Positions 6,687 to 15,021 of a stretch of 39,335 nucleotides of DNA are shown here, piece after piece. The stretch covers positions 1 to 39,335 of the forward strand of contig DASPIW010000045.1 of assembly GCA_035628915.1 (NCBI GenBank). Direction: 5' to 3'. The DNA comes from JARBUG01 sp035628915. Lineage in GTDB: Bacteria; Bacillota; Sulfobacillia; Symbiobacteriales; Symbiobacteriaceae. The notes beneath the pieces are model-generated. The model saw only the letters and a list, made by a program, of their open reading frames with translations, had not been told where the DNA came from and ran no database searches. Every line of letters begins with the position of its first letter. The stretch's first letter is position 1. The position numbers were made by a program, and so were the translations under genes.

Positions 6687-7226
6687 CTACTGAACCGTCG
6701 GGAGCTTGTTGTCGGTGACACCCTGGAAGCCGAAGTGCAGGTTCTTGGCGTTATAGCCCAACATCCGCAGCACGCCGACGGTCTGGCTGGCGGTCTGGCC
6801 GGTGTAGCACTGGACGATGATCAGCTTGTCCTTCGGGAACTTGTCGAGGTTCTTGCCGACTTCGGCGAAGGGAATGTTGACGAAGCCGGGCAGATGGCCC
6901 TTGGCGAAGTCAGCGGCAGAACGGATATCCACGCCGAAGAAATCCTGCTTGGCGTCGATCATCTTCTGCACGTCGGGGGCCTTGATGTTGTTGGAGTCGG
7001 AGGGCAGGGGCGAGTAGTACTTGACGGCGGCGGCCTTCAGGCCGTCAGCCACGATTTTGGCCTCGTCAACCTTCGGGCACTCGGGGCAGGCCGGGGCGGG
7101 TGCAGCGGCGGGAGCGGCGGCAGGGGCCGGCGCTTCTTTCTTGGCGCCGCCGCAGCCGGCGAGCAGGGCAACGGTGACAGCCAGGACCACCAGGACGGAC
7201 AGCCGAGTGCGCAGCCACTTCATCAT
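6687..7226 (-). CDS. Rhodanese-domain lipoprotein
   Basis: A 179-residue exported protein. The signal peptide ends in a lipobox (LLAGC, Cys at about residue 25), followed by an Ala/Pro linker with CPECP and then a rhodanese-like domain of about 120 residues. Its hallmark segments are VDIRSAADFAKGHLPGFVNIP and the active loop QCYTGQTAS with the catalytic Cys in VQCYTG. It would handle sulfane sulfur at the outer face of the membrane. The ATG at 7226 follows GGAGGT by seven bases. It is the first gene of the oxidoreductase operon, 56 bp before the catalytic gene, and this link supports a sulfur substrate such as thiosulfate or polysulfide for the enzyme. The LysR gene is divergent. Confidence 0.88.
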   Translation of the reverse strand: MMKWLRTRLSVLVVLAVTVALLAGCGGAKKEAPAPAAAPAAAPAPACPECPKVDEAKIVADGLKAAAVKYYSPLPSDSNNIKAPDVQKMIDAKQDFFGVDIRSAADFAKGHLPGFVNIPFAEVGKNLDKFPKDKLIIVQCYTGQTASQTVGVLRMLGYNAKNLHFGFQGVTDNKLPTVQ

Positions 7227-7286
7227 CGATGAGACCTCCTCTGTGTCTTTTCGGAAAGGAATCGTTCATCGGAGATCGAAATCTCT

Positions 7287-7341
7287 GGCTCAACTATACA
7301 AGCTGTGGTATTGTGATTCCAGTAACATGCTGGAAATAAGT
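7287..7341. promoter_or_regulatory. Intergenic control region with dyad between rhodanese and lysR genes
   Basis: A dyad TTCCAG-N7-CTGGAA lies at 7317-7335. On the - strand a -10-like TATAGT (7298-7293) lies downstream of it, which would place the dyad around -40 of the oxidoreductase operon, as expected of a LysR-type site. A second small dyad, GAGAT-CGAA-ATCTC, lies near 7272-7285. All of this is by eye. Confidence 0.45.
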
Positions 7342-7410
7342 GGATCACGTTTTTCATGGGCCATTAAAATCCGTAATAGGCATACGGACTACGAAGGTGG
7401 TGCCACTCGG

Positions 7411-8358
7411 GTGAATGCGTATTTGCTCGAAGTCTTTGCGACGGTGGTGGAGACGCGCCGGATCACGACTGCCGCAAGGATGCTCAACCTGACCCAGCCG
7501 GCGGTCAGCCATCAGATTAAGCATCTGGAGTCGTACTTCGGGGTACCGCTCCTGGCCCGGGGAGCACATGGCGCAGTGCCCACGCCTGCCGGAGAGATCC
7601 TGTACCGCCACGCCAAGCAGATTCTCAGTCAGTTCGAGTGCCTGGAGCGCGAGATTGACGATCTGACAAACGCGGATGAGCGCGAGGTCCTGATTGGGGC
7701 ATCACCGACCGCCGGGAACTACGCGCTCCCCTGCAGCCTCTGGACGTTCAAAGACCGGTTCCCGAAAGCCAACCTGCAGCTGCAGATCGGACAGGGGCCG
7801 GACATGGCCCGGGCCATACTGCAGCGCGGTATACACCTGGCTGTCGTCGAAGGCCCGGTGCCCGAAGTGGTCGCCAGAACCCCCGGCGTCAAGTGCCGGC
7901 CTTTTACCGGCGATGACCTGATCTGTGCGACACCGGCCCGCGGCCCGTGGGACAAGGGGAAGCTGACGCCGGAAGCCATGACAAAGGCGCCCCTGGCCTT
8001 GCCTGGCCGGAGCGCCGGTATGATGCCGTATTTCGAACAGGGGCTTCGTTCGCAGGGTCTCGCACTGGCCGACCTGAACGTCATGAGCCAGTTAGCCGGG
8101 CTCGACGGCATGAAATCCGCCGTGGAGATGTTCGGGGGTGTGCTGGTCTGTACGCGCATGGTCGTCCAGCGGGAACTGCGCCGGGGCCTGTACCGGGATG
8201 TGACGCCGGAGTGGCTGCGCATGACGGTGCCGTTCCACCTGATCTACATCGAGGATACCCTGCCGCCGGTCGCCCGCCGGTTCATCCGCTTTATCGCGGC
8301 GCCGGAGGAACTGGCATCGTGCTGGGAGGTAAAGGAGGCCCCGCCCTCATGTGACTGA
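7411..8358 (+). CDS. LysR-type transcriptional regulator
   Basis: A 315-residue protein with the usual LysR layout. The winged HTH occupies residues 1-60 (LLEVFATVVETRRITTAARMLNLTQPAVSHQIKHLE), and a substrate-binding domain follows from about residue 90 (VLIGASPTAGNYALPCSL...). The frame stays open upstream of the HTH into non-coding sequence; I chose the GTG at 7411 because AAGGTGG is ten bases upstream and the length then fits the family. The gene is transcribed away from the rhodanese/molybdopterin oxidoreductase operon, so it most likely controls that operon; it also abuts the convergent thiosulfate-uptake genes. Its effector is unknown. Its stop codon lies inside the downstream terminator stem. 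Confidence 0.9.
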   Translation: MNAYLLEVFATVVETRRITTAARMLNLTQPAVSHQIKHLESYFGVPLLARGAHGAVPTPAGEILYRHAKQILSQFECLEREIDDLTNADEREVLIGASPTAGNYALPCSLWTFKDRFPKANLQLQIGQGPDMARAILQRGIHLAVVEGPVPEVVARTPGVKCRPFTGDDLICATPARGPWDKGKLTPEAMTKAPLALPGRSAGMMPYFEQGLRSQGLALADLNVMSQLAGLDGMKSAVEMFGGVLVCTRMVVQRELRRGLYRDVTPEWLRMTVPFHLIYIEDTLPPVARRFIRFIAAPEELASCWEVKEAPPSCD

Positions 8359-8366
8359 GGGCGGGG
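8339..8366. terminator. Bidirectional terminator, lysR / tusA-like
   Basis: CCCCGCCCTCA and TGAGGGCGGGG form a perfect 11-bp stem with a 6-nt loop, followed on the + strand by TCTCTTTG. The stem contains the lysR stop and the stop of the convergent TusA-like gene. Confidence 0.7.
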
Positions 8367-8589
8367 TCTCTTTGCGAATGACGACGCGGTAGACGCCGCG
8401 TCTGAAGTCCAGGATTTCGTAGGGGTAGCCGTGGCGGAAGCACCACTGGACGATGTTGGTCAGCGCCCGGGGGTAGTCGGTCTCCACCATCAGCTCGCTG
8501 CCGGCGGGCAGCCGGTCCACGGCCTCCGACGTCCGCATGAGGGGCACGGGGCACACTTCGCCGATCAGATCAAGTACGGTGCGGCTCAT
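8347..8589 (-). CDS. TusA/SirA-like sulfur carrier (TsuB/YeeD-type)
   Basis: An 80-residue cytoplasmic protein of the TusA family. It has the characteristic N-terminal LDLIGEVCPVPLMRT with the persulfide-carrying Cys in CPxP (residue 13). The ATG at 8589 overlaps the stop of the upstream transporter gene (ATGA) and follows GGGGGAG by eight bases. In E. coli a protein of this family (YeeD/TsuB) works with the thiosulfate transporter YeeE/TsuA. The tight coupling here to two YeeE/YedE-family halves supports the same role: taking sulfur from imported thiosulfate. It could also supply sulfur to other pathways. Confidence 0.88.
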   Translation of the reverse strand: MSRTVLDLIGEVCPVPLMRTSEAVDRLPAGSELMVETDYPRALTNIVQWCFRHGYPYEILDFRRGVYRVVIRKETPPSVT

Positions 8590-9200
8590 AGGGCCGTCTC
8601 CCCCTTCCGTTCCCACCAGCGGATCACCAGAAACACGGCCAGGAGCAGTGCGGCCTGGACCAGGACGGCGCCCGGCCAGCCGAAGACGGCAGGCAGGTAG
8701 ACTGGCCCCACGGTGCCGACCAGGCCGCTCCACCAGCCGGAATGATAGGCGCCCAGCAGCGATCCGAGTATGAGCCCGAGCAGCGTCCAGAGGAACCGCA
8801 GGTTGCCTTCGCCCAGGCGCAGCAGCGTGCTGCCGGCGCATCCGCCTGCGGGAATCATGCCGATGCCAAAGAGAACCGGCCCTGCCAGCGTCCCTGCGGA
8901 GATTGGCTGGGCGGCCCAGGGCAGCCCCGCGCCGGGCCACTTGACCGCCTGGACGGCCCCGAAGGTCACTGAGCTGATGGCCAGGGCCAGCAGTACCGAC
9001 CGGGCGATGCCGGTGTCAAGAAACATAATCGAATCCCGGTAGGCCGCGACAATGCAATACCGGGTGCGCTGGAGGACGGCGCCCAGAGCGATCCCCGCCA
9101 GCCACATTGCCGCGGCCGCCGGCTGGTGCTTCCAGAGCCACCAGGCGATCAGCAGGACGACCGAAGGGGCCGTCAGTGCAAACCAGGGTTTGCGCGCCAC
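8586..9200 (-). CDS. YeeE/YedE-family transporter, second half
   Basis: A 204-residue membrane protein with five or six hydrophobic segments. It carries a conserved Cys in IPAGGCAGSTLLRLGEGN, the signature motif of YeeE/YedE (TsuA) thiosulfate transporters, and a second Cys in QRTRYCIVAAYRDS. In E. coli TsuA one polypeptide carries both repeats; here each repeat is a separate gene. The start could be GTG at 9209 or 9200; I favour 9200 because AGGGGG lies eight bases upstream. It begins a few bases after the companion half ends and overlaps the TusA-like gene, so the three form one operon. Confidence 0.82.
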   Translation of the reverse strand: MARKPWFALTAPSVVLLIAWWLWKHQPAAAAMWLAGIALGAVLQRTRYCIVAAYRDSIMFLDTGIARSVLLALAISSVTFGAVQAVKWPGAGLPWAAQPISAGTLAGPVLFGIGMIPAGGCAGSTLLRLGEGNLRFLWTLLGLILGSLLGAYHSGWWSGLVGTVGPVYLPAVFGWPGAVLVQAALLLAVFLVIRWWERKGETAL

Positions 9201-9213
9201 CTTCAGCACCCCC

Positions 9214-9747
9214 TCACAGGATCCGGCTGAACAGCCGGATGCCAACCAGTGCGCCCACGAACAGGGCAGCGGAAAAGATCCAGCCGTGGAGGCTGAAGGA
9301 CGAAATGCCCCCGATGAGGGCGCCCACACTGCAGCCCAGGGCAAGCCTGGCGCCGTAGCCCATCAGGACGCCGCCCAGCAGCGAGAGCCACAGTTTGCGC
9401 CATTTTCGGGGACCCGTGCGGAAGGCGAATTCGCCCGCTGCCAGGCTGGCCAGGACCGCCCCGGCCACGACGCCGACGTTGAGCCAGAGGCCCGTGTCCC
9501 ACCAGCCAAACTGGCTGAGCAGTGTGTCGCGTCCGACCTGGTTGAAGTAGGTCCAGCGTTCGGGCTGGAGGCCGAGCAATTGCAGCGCCCGGCTGCCAAT
9601 ATGGGTCAGGGGCGTGGTTACGCCCCAGGGGCGATTGTCCAGCACGAGAATGAGCGTGTTGATCAGCGCGAGGGCGATGCCGCCGACCCAGTAGGGCCAC
9701 ACCCCCGGCAGGTCGGCAGGCATCTTGCGGACACGGGTGTCGGGCAT
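9214..9747 (-). CDS. YeeE/YedE-family transporter, first half
   Basis: A 177-residue membrane protein with four or five hydrophobic segments. Its signature is GYGARLALGCSVGALIGGISS, with the Cys that in TsuA lies on the thiosulfate path. It pairs with the next gene, which carries the other repeat. The ATG at 9747 follows GGAGG by seven bases; the frame extends further upstream but without a ribosome binding site. It is the first gene of the uptake operon. Function as a heteromeric thiosulfate channel is inferred from the family and from the TusA-like neighbour; selenium or other sulfur compounds remain possible. Confidence 0.82.
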   Translation of the reverse strand: MPDTRVRKMPADLPGVWPYWVGGIALALINTLILVLDNRPWGVTTPLTHIGSRALQLLGLQPERWTYFNQVGRDTLLSQFGWWDTGLWLNVGVVAGAVLASLAAGEFAFRTGPRKWRKLWLSLLGGVLMGYGARLALGCSVGALIGGISSFSLHGWIFSAALFVGALVGIRLFSRIL

Positions 9748-9871
9748 GGTGTCGCCTCCCACAGCGAAGTAGAGCACCCTATTCGCTGCCGCCGGGGCGG
9801 ACCCATCCTCATTAGCCACAGAATGGGCCGAAAACAGCACATTCGTGCAAAAGGCGGAGTCGTCATAACGC

Positions 9872-9903
9872 CGATTGGCGCCCCTGCTAATGGGCGCCAA
9901 TCG
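9872..9903. terminator. Terminator-like palindrome after the amidase gene
   Basis: CGATTGGCGCCC and GGGCGCCAATCG form a perfect 12-bp stem with an 8-nt loop. The amidase stop codon lies in the loop. There is no U-tract, so Rho-independent termination is uncertain. Confidence 0.5.
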
Positions 9904-11260
9904 CTGCTTGCACGGTCAATGCGAGTTGGAGGAGCCGTTCGTCCTGGTGAACGGCGCCAATGAGCTGAAGCCCGATGGGAAGGCCGTCGGGCGTGGTGCC
10001 GCAGGGCAGGCTGATGGCCGGCTGGCCTGTAATGTTGAACGGCGCGGCGAAGCGGAGCAGTGTATCCGCCACAGGCTCCCGGTGGCCGTCCGGGCCGTCC
10101 CACCAGCGCTGGCCGATTAGGGGCGCCGGCAGCGGTATGGTGGGCGTGGCGAGGGCGTCGACGGCGGTCATCACTTCGGCCATGGCCTGGCAGAGTTCGG
10201 TGCGCAGCCGCTGGGCCAGCAGGTACTCCCGGGCGGGGATGAACTGCCCGAGCTCAATCCGGGCGCCGACGTCCGGGCCGTAGTCGCTCAGGCGGTCCAG
10301 GTTCGGGGCGTGGTACGCTCCCGCTTCCGCCAGGGTGATGACGCGGCTGACGAAGTGAAAGCGGTCCAGGGGCGGCAGTGCCACTTCGACCAGGTCGGCG
10401 CCCGTGTTTTGGAGGCTCCGCTCGAATGCTTGCCGGACCGCCGGTGCGACGGGGGTAGCCAGCCAGGCGGTCGGGAGCCCGATGCGAAGCCGGGTGAGTG
10501 GTTGACGGGGCGGCATCTTCGCATTGGCCATCACGGAAAAGGTAAGAGCTGCATCCGACACGGTGCGGGTCAGGGGCCCCACGTGGTCGAGCGACCAGCT
10601 GAGCGGCACGACGCCCTGCGTGCTGACCCGCCCGAACGTGGGCTTGAAGCCCACGACGCCGCAGCAGGCCGCGGGAATGCGAACCGAGCCCGCCGTGTCG
10701 GTGCCCAGGGCGATGGGGACCATGCCGGCGGCGACGGCGGCGGCGGAACCGCCGCTGGAGCCGCCGGGGATTCGGCGCGGGTCGGCGGGGTTGCGGGTGC
10801 CGTCGGTGGTGACGCCGTAGGCGAATTCGTGGGTGGTCGTCTTCCCGACGATGACGGCGCCGGCCCGGCGGAGGCGCCCCACCACCGCCGCGTCGGCTGC
10901 GGCCGGGGCGCCGTCCGTTATGCGGGAGCCGGCCCTCGTCGGCAGGCCGGCCACGTCGATCAGGTCCTTGACCGCCACGGGGACGCCGCACAGTGGGCCG
11001 TCACCTGCCTGCTGGAGCGCGCCGGCAGGCAGAACGGCGACGAACGCGTGCAACTCCCCGTCGGCGGCGGAGATGCGCGCCAGGGCTGCCTGCGCCGGTC
11101 CCGTGGCAGATGTGCCGATGACGGTCTCTTTGACAGCAGCCGCGGCGGGTGGCAGAAACGCCGGCCGCGTCTCCCGTCCCGCCAGCGGTTCATATCTTCG
11201 GGCATCAGCGAGGAGGGCCTCCAATCGCCGGGCGGTCTTCGGGGAGAGTTCAAGTTCCAC
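9887..11260 (-). CDS. Amidase (amidase signature family)
   Basis: A 457-residue enzyme of the amidase signature family. The catalytic Lys is in VAVKDLIDV (about residue 98), the cis-Ser in the GGSSGGSAAAVAAG region (about 168-181), and the nucleophile Ser in GTDTAGSVRIPAA. The C-terminal part (PFNITGQPAISLPCG, then GLPIGLQLIG) is also typical. An N-terminal helical extension of about 45 residues precedes the core. The GTG at 11260 overlaps the end of the molybdenum hydroxylase large subunit by 11 bp and follows GGGAG by ten bases, so it is coupled to that operon. This suggests hydrolysis of an amide formed by, or feeding, the hydroxylase, for example in breakdown of an N-heterocycle. The substrate cannot be read from the sequence. 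It lacks the GatB partner expected of a GatA. Confidence 0.88.
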   Translation of the reverse strand: MELELSPKTARRLEALLADARRYEPLAGRETRPAFLPPAAAAVKETVIGTSATGPAQAALARISAADGELHAFVAVLPAGALQQAGDGPLCGVPVAVKDLIDVAGLPTRAGSRITDGAPAAADAAVVGRLRRAGAVIVGKTTTHEFAYGVTTDGTRNPADPRRIPGGSSGGSAAAVAAGMVPIALGTDTAGSVRIPAACCGVVGFKPTFGRVSTQGVVPLSWSLDHVGPLTRTVSDAALTFSVMANAKMPPRQPLTRLRIGLPTAWLATPVAPAVRQAFERSLQNTGADLVEVALPPLDRFHFVSRVITLAEAGAYHAPNLDRLSDYGPDVGARIELGQFIPAREYLLAQRLRTELCQAMAEVMTAVDALATPTIPLPAPLIGQRWWDGPDGHREPVADTLLRFAAPFNITGQPAISLPCGTTPDGLPIGLQLIGAVHQDERLLQLALTVQAAIGAH

Positions 11261-13544
11261 GGCGAATCAGCTCCCGCAGGCGTGACGGGCTCAGGGGCAT
11301 CTCCGCGATGCGCACGCCAAACTCCCGGAGGGCATCTTCCAGGGCAGATGCGAACACGGCGGCGCAGGGAATCACCCCGGCCTCACCGGCGCCTTTGAGC
11401 CCCAGTGGGTTGAGCGGCGAGGGCGTCTCAATATGATCCGTCTCCACGGTCGGGACCTCGGACGCGGTCGGCAGCAAGTAATCCATCAAGCTGGATGTCA
11501 AAAGCTGCCCGTTTGCGTCGTAAACCAGCTTCTCATAGAAGACCCCGCCGATGCCCTGCGCCACGCCGCCGTGAATCTGGCCTTCGACGATCATGGGGTT
11601 GATCATCGTGCCGCAGTCGTGGACGACGCAGTAACGCAGGACCTTCATAAACCCCGTGTCGGGGTCGACTTCCACCACGGCGGCGTGCGCCCCGCTGGGG
11701 AAAGTCGACTGCTGCGGGCTGAAGAAGCGGGTCGCCTCCAGCCCCGGCTCGCCGAACTGGAGCGTGCCCCGGAGGGGGTTGGCGAAGCGGGCGACCTCTC
11801 CTAACGTGACGCTTCGCTCACCGCAGCGCGCATGCCCGTTGCACAGTTCGACCTCATCCGGTGCACACTCGAGCAGGCGTGACGCCACAGTACGGGCCTT
11901 CTCTGCCACAGCCTGCGCTGCCAGGTACGCCGCGTTCCCCACGATGACCGCCGCCCTGGAAGCGAAGGTCCCGATGCCCCAGCCCATCGCCGCGGTATCG
12001 CCCGTCACCACGTGGATATCGGCCATGTCGACGCCCAACCGGTCAGCCACGACCTGGGCGAAGGCCGTGAAATGGCCCTGCCCCTGGGTGCCCACCCCCG
12101 TGGCCACCTGGACCTTGCCCGACGGCTCGATGCGCACCCGGACGCCCTCGTAAGGGCCGGGGCCGGCGCCCTCCACGTAGAACCCCATCCCGATGCCCAC
12201 ACAGCGGCCTTCAGAACGGGCTTCGGTCTGGAGAGCACGCATGGCGGGAAGGTCGAGCAGCGCCTCCAGCCGGTCGGCCAGTTCCGGGAAGTTGCCGCTG
12301 TCGTATCGGGTCGGCGCCCAGTCCTGGTAAATCAGGCCCGTGTCCCACGGGAACTCATCCGGCTGGATGAAGTTCTTGCGCCGCACTTCCAGGGGGTCGA
12401 GGCCAAGGGCCGCCGCAATGCGGTCCATCATCCGTTCCATGACGAAGACTCCGTGAGGGCGCCCCGCCCCCCGGTAAGGCGTCACCGTCGGCTTGTTGGT
12501 GTAGACCGCCCGGAACTCCACGCTGTAGTTCTTCAGCCGGTATGGCCCGGGCAGCGTCGTCACGCTGATGATCGGCACCTGGATGCCGTATGGCGTATAC
12601 GCCCCGCTGTCGTGCAGCAGGGTCGTCTTCAACCCAAGTAGGGTGCCATCCTTCGCCACGGCCACTTCCACGTCGTGAATCTGCTCTCGCTCCTGCGTGG
12701 TGGCCACAAAGTGCTCCCGGCGGTCCTCAATCCACTTGACGGGCCGTTTCAGGCACATGGCGGCAAAGGGCACCAGCACTTCTTCGGGGTAGAACATCAT
12801 CACCTTTGGGCCGAAGCCACCGCCCACGTCGGGGGCGATCAGCCGAAGGTCCATTTCGGGCATGTCGAACCAGGCCGCCAGCCCGGCCCGCAGGGCGACG
12901 GGCGCCTGCGTGGAGACATACATGGTCAGCCCCCGCCCTTCGGGAATCGCCACCACGCCCCGGGTCTCCATGGGCGAAGCCGTGCCCCGGTCGAGGCGGA
13001 ACCGCTCGGTCAGAATCAGGTCGGCCCGGGCCCGCGCCGCCACGTAGTCGCCGACGCTGCGCAAATAATGCCCGCCGATGTTGTGGGGCATATCCGCATG
13101 AACCAGGGGGGCGCCGAGCGGGGCCGCCGCCTCCAGGTCAGCGGCGACGGGCAGGGGCTCGTAGTCTACGTACACCAGGTCGGCGGCATCTTCAGCAACA
13201 TACCGGTCAGAGGCAACCACGAACGCGACGGCTTCGCCCACATGCCGCACGATGGACGTCGCGAGGGCCGACTGGGTTCGGCCATACTGGAGGTCGTCGT
13301 GGGGAATCAGGAGCGGCAAGGGGCCGTTCAGGCGTCCCAGCTCTTCCGCCGTCAGCACCAATGCCACGCCGGGCAGCGCCTGCGCCCTTGCGACATCGAT
13401 CCGACGGATGCGGGCATGGGCGTGGGGGGAGCGGACGACGGCCGCCTGGAGCATATCCGGGCGCCGGACATCGTCGACAAAGACCCCTTCGCCCCGGAGC
13501 AGCCGGGGATCTTCGACCCTCAGGACCCGTTCGCCAATGCTCAC
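11250..13544 (-). CDS. Molybdenum hydroxylase large subunit (xanthine dehydrogenase / aerobic CODH family, form II type)
   Basis: A 764-residue molybdopterin cytosine dinucleotide-type subunit. Key segments include GGGFGPKVMMFYPEE (cofactor loop), PYRGAGRPHGVFVMERMMD, and GVGTQGQGHFTAFAQVVAD. The C-terminal LNPLGLKGAGEAGVIP holds the conserved active-site Glu in GxGE. The loop at PYRGAGR is the form II type rather than the AYxCSFR loop of true CO dehydrogenase, so the substrate is probably an aldehyde, purine or N-heterocycle. The GTG at 13544 overlaps the stop of the small subunit gene (GTGA) and follows GGGGG by eight bases. The amidase gene follows with an 11-bp overlap. Confidence 0.92.
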   Translation of the reverse strand: MSIGERVLRVEDPRLLRGEGVFVDDVRRPDMLQAAVVRSPHAHARIRRIDVARAQALPGVALVLTAEELGRLNGPLPLLIPHDDLQYGRTQSALATSIVRHVGEAVAFVVASDRYVAEDAADLVYVDYEPLPVAADLEAAAPLGAPLVHADMPHNIGGHYLRSVGDYVAARARADLILTERFRLDRGTASPMETRGVVAIPEGRGLTMYVSTQAPVALRAGLAAWFDMPEMDLRLIAPDVGGGFGPKVMMFYPEEVLVPFAAMCLKRPVKWIEDRREHFVATTQEREQIHDVEVAVAKDGTLLGLKTTLLHDSGAYTPYGIQVPIISVTTLPGPYRLKNYSVEFRAVYTNKPTVTPYRGAGRPHGVFVMERMMDRIAAALGLDPLEVRRKNFIQPDEFPWDTGLIYQDWAPTRYDSGNFPELADRLEALLDLPAMRALQTEARSEGRCVGIGMGFYVEGAGPGPYEGVRVRIEPSGKVQVATGVGTQGQGHFTAFAQVVADRLGVDMADIHVVTGDTAAMGWGIGTFASRAAVIVGNAAYLAAQAVAEKARTVASRLLECAPDEVELCNGHARCGERSVTLGEVARFANPLRGTLQFGEPGLEATRFFSPQQSTFPSGAHAAVVEVDPDTGFMKVLRYCVVHDCGTMINPMIVEGQIHGGVAQGIGGVFYEKLVYDANGQLLTSSLMDYLLPTASEVPTVETDHIETPSPLNPLGLKGAGEAGVIPCAAVFASALEDALREFGVRIAEMPLSPSRLRELIRRGT

Positions 13545-14050
13545 TGCCCCAACCCCCTTTCGCCGACGGGCACCGCCGCCTCCGGCCGCACCGCTTCGGC
13601 CGCCAGCCGCACCGCTTTGACGATGTTCTGGTAGCCCGTGCAACGGCAGAGGTTGCCGCCAAGCGCCTCACGGATCGCATCTTCCGTAGGGTCGGGGTTT
13701 TCGGCCAGAAACGGCAGCAGCGTCATCAGAAAGCCGGGCGTACAGAAGCCGCACTGCAGGCCGTGTGCCTGCCGGAACGCCTCCTGCAGGGGATGCAGTG
13801 CCCCTTCGCCCGGCGCCAGCCCTTCCACCGTGGTGATTTCGGCCCCGTCCATCTGGATGGCGAGGGCGAGACAGGACCGGATGGCGCGCCCCGCCAGCAG
13901 CACCGTGCAGGCGCCGCAGACCCCGTGCTCGCAGCCCACATGGGTGCCCGTCAGGCCCAGTTCATGGCGGATGAAGTCGGAGAGGAGCAGCCGGGGCGCC
14001 ACCTCCCGGGTGTAGGGCCGGCCGTTGACGGTGACCGTGATCCGCCTCAT
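13541..14050 (-). CDS. Molybdenum hydroxylase small subunit ([2Fe-2S])
   Basis: A 169-residue electron-transfer subunit with two [2Fe-2S] domains. The N-terminal plant-type ferredoxin cluster is GCEHGVCGACTVL, with a fourth Cys in IRSCLAL. The C-terminal helical cluster has QCGFCTPGF and NLCRCTGYQNIV. It passes electrons from the molybdenum site to FAD in the medium subunit. The ATG at 14050 overlaps the stop of the FAD subunit gene (ATGA) and follows AAGGGGG by six bases. The frame runs on upstream without another plausible start. It is the middle gene of the M-S-L order known from cox-type operons. Confidence 0.94.
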   Translation of the reverse strand: MRRITVTVNGRPYTREVAPRLLLSDFIRHELGLTGTHVGCEHGVCGACTVLLAGRAIRSCLALAIQMDGAEITTVEGLAPGEGALHPLQEAFRQAHGLQCGFCTPGFLMTLLPFLAENPDPTEDAIREALGGNLCRCTGYQNIVKAVRLAAEAVRPEAAVPVGERGLGQ

Positions 14051-14934
14051 GACGGGCCCCCTTCCCAGGCCCGGGCCAGGGCCCGACGGAGGGCGCGCTC
14101 CGTCAGCACCCGGGCCAGTTCCCGGCGGTACTCGGCGGAGGCGTGAATATCCGCGTCGGGCTGGACTCCGGCTGCCACCGCCTCGCCCGCCGCCGCGAAC
14201 CACTCCGGCAGCGGAAGCTGTCCAGCCAGCAGCGCCTCGGCTGCAATTGCCCGCACCGGCGTCATACCCACGCCCGTCAGACCGAGCCGGACCGACTCAA
14301 TGACGTCCCGGTTCTCGTCCAGGGTGAGGGTGCAGGCGACGCCTGCGAGGGCGAAATCGCCGCTGCGGCGGGCCAGCTCCTCGAAAGCCCAGCCCGTGCG
14401 GGGCGCCAGTACCGGTACCCGGATCTCCGTCAGAACCTCGTCAGGCCGGAGGCATGTAGTGAAGTACATGAGGAAGAAGTCCGCTGCGGCGACTTCCCGG
14501 CGCCCGCCGCCGGGCGCCGCGAGGCAGAAGAATGCGTCCAGCGCCAACATAACGGCGGGCAGTTCGGCAGACGGGTCGGCGTGGACCAGACTTCCCCCGA
14601 TGGTTCCCCGGTTGCGTATCTGCATGTGGCCCACATGGCGGATCGCCTCTGCCAGCAGTGGCTGACGCCGGGCGACGAGGCCTGACCGTTCGATATCGGC
14701 GTGCCGGGTCATCGCCCCGACGGCGAGCATTCCGCCCTCCTCTCGCACGTAAGCCAATCCTTCCACCCGGTTCAGATCGATCAGAATGGCCGGACGGGCC
14801 AGGCGCATGTTCAGCATGGGAACCAGGCTCTGCCCGCCCGCCAGCAGTTTGGCCTCATCGCCATGCTGCCGGAGCAGGTCCAGCGCTTCGTGCAGGGTGG
14901 CCGGGTCGTAGTACTGGAACGGTGCAGGCTTCAA
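14047..14934 (-). CDS. Molybdenum hydroxylase FAD-binding medium subunit
   Basis: A 295-residue FAD subunit of the CoxM/XdhB family. The FAD-binding loops are LAGGQSLVPMLNMRLARP (about residues 31-48) and RNRGTIGGSLVHADPSAELP. The domain continues to a C-terminal CO dehydrogenase flavoprotein C-domain with GLTGVGMTPVRA. I chose the TTG at 14934 (KPAPFQYYDPATLHEAL) because GGGAGG lies seven bases upstream; the frame is open further upstream but that part has no protein-like character. It is the first gene of the operon with the small and large subunits and amidase. No clear promoter is visible in the 87-bp gap to the divergent gene. Confidence 0.92.
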   Translation of the reverse strand: MKPAPFQYYDPATLHEALDLLRQHGDEAKLLAGGQSLVPMLNMRLARPAILIDLNRVEGLAYVREEGGMLAVGAMTRHADIERSGLVARRQPLLAEAIRHVGHMQIRNRGTIGGSLVHADPSAELPAVMLALDAFFCLAAPGGGRREVAAADFFLMYFTTCLRPDEVLTEIRVPVLAPRTGWAFEELARRSGDFALAGVACTLTLDENRDVIESVRLGLTGVGMTPVRAIAAEALLAGQLPLPEWFAAAGEAVAAGVQPDADIHASAEYRRELARVLTERALRRALARAWEGGPS

Positions 14935-15021
14935 TTTGCTCCCTCCCGTTTGTATCAGACTCTTCCGTGCGTTTATACGAACGTAACAATCCACTACTAA
15001 TCTAGTGTAGAGGTGATATAT

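Noticed and set aside
5170..6693. Long + strand open frame of about 500 codons opposite the oxidoreductase catalytic gene
   Set aside because: It is a shadow of the real - strand gene, with no motifs and no start signal.
12806..14146. + strand open frame of about 450 codons opposite the Mo-hydroxylase genes
   Set aside because: Arg/Pro-rich shadow of the small and large subunit genes.
11250..14934. True aerobic CO dehydrogenase (coxMSL)
   Set aside because: The large subunit has PYRGAGR instead of the AYxCSFR active-site loop of form I CO dehydrogenase.
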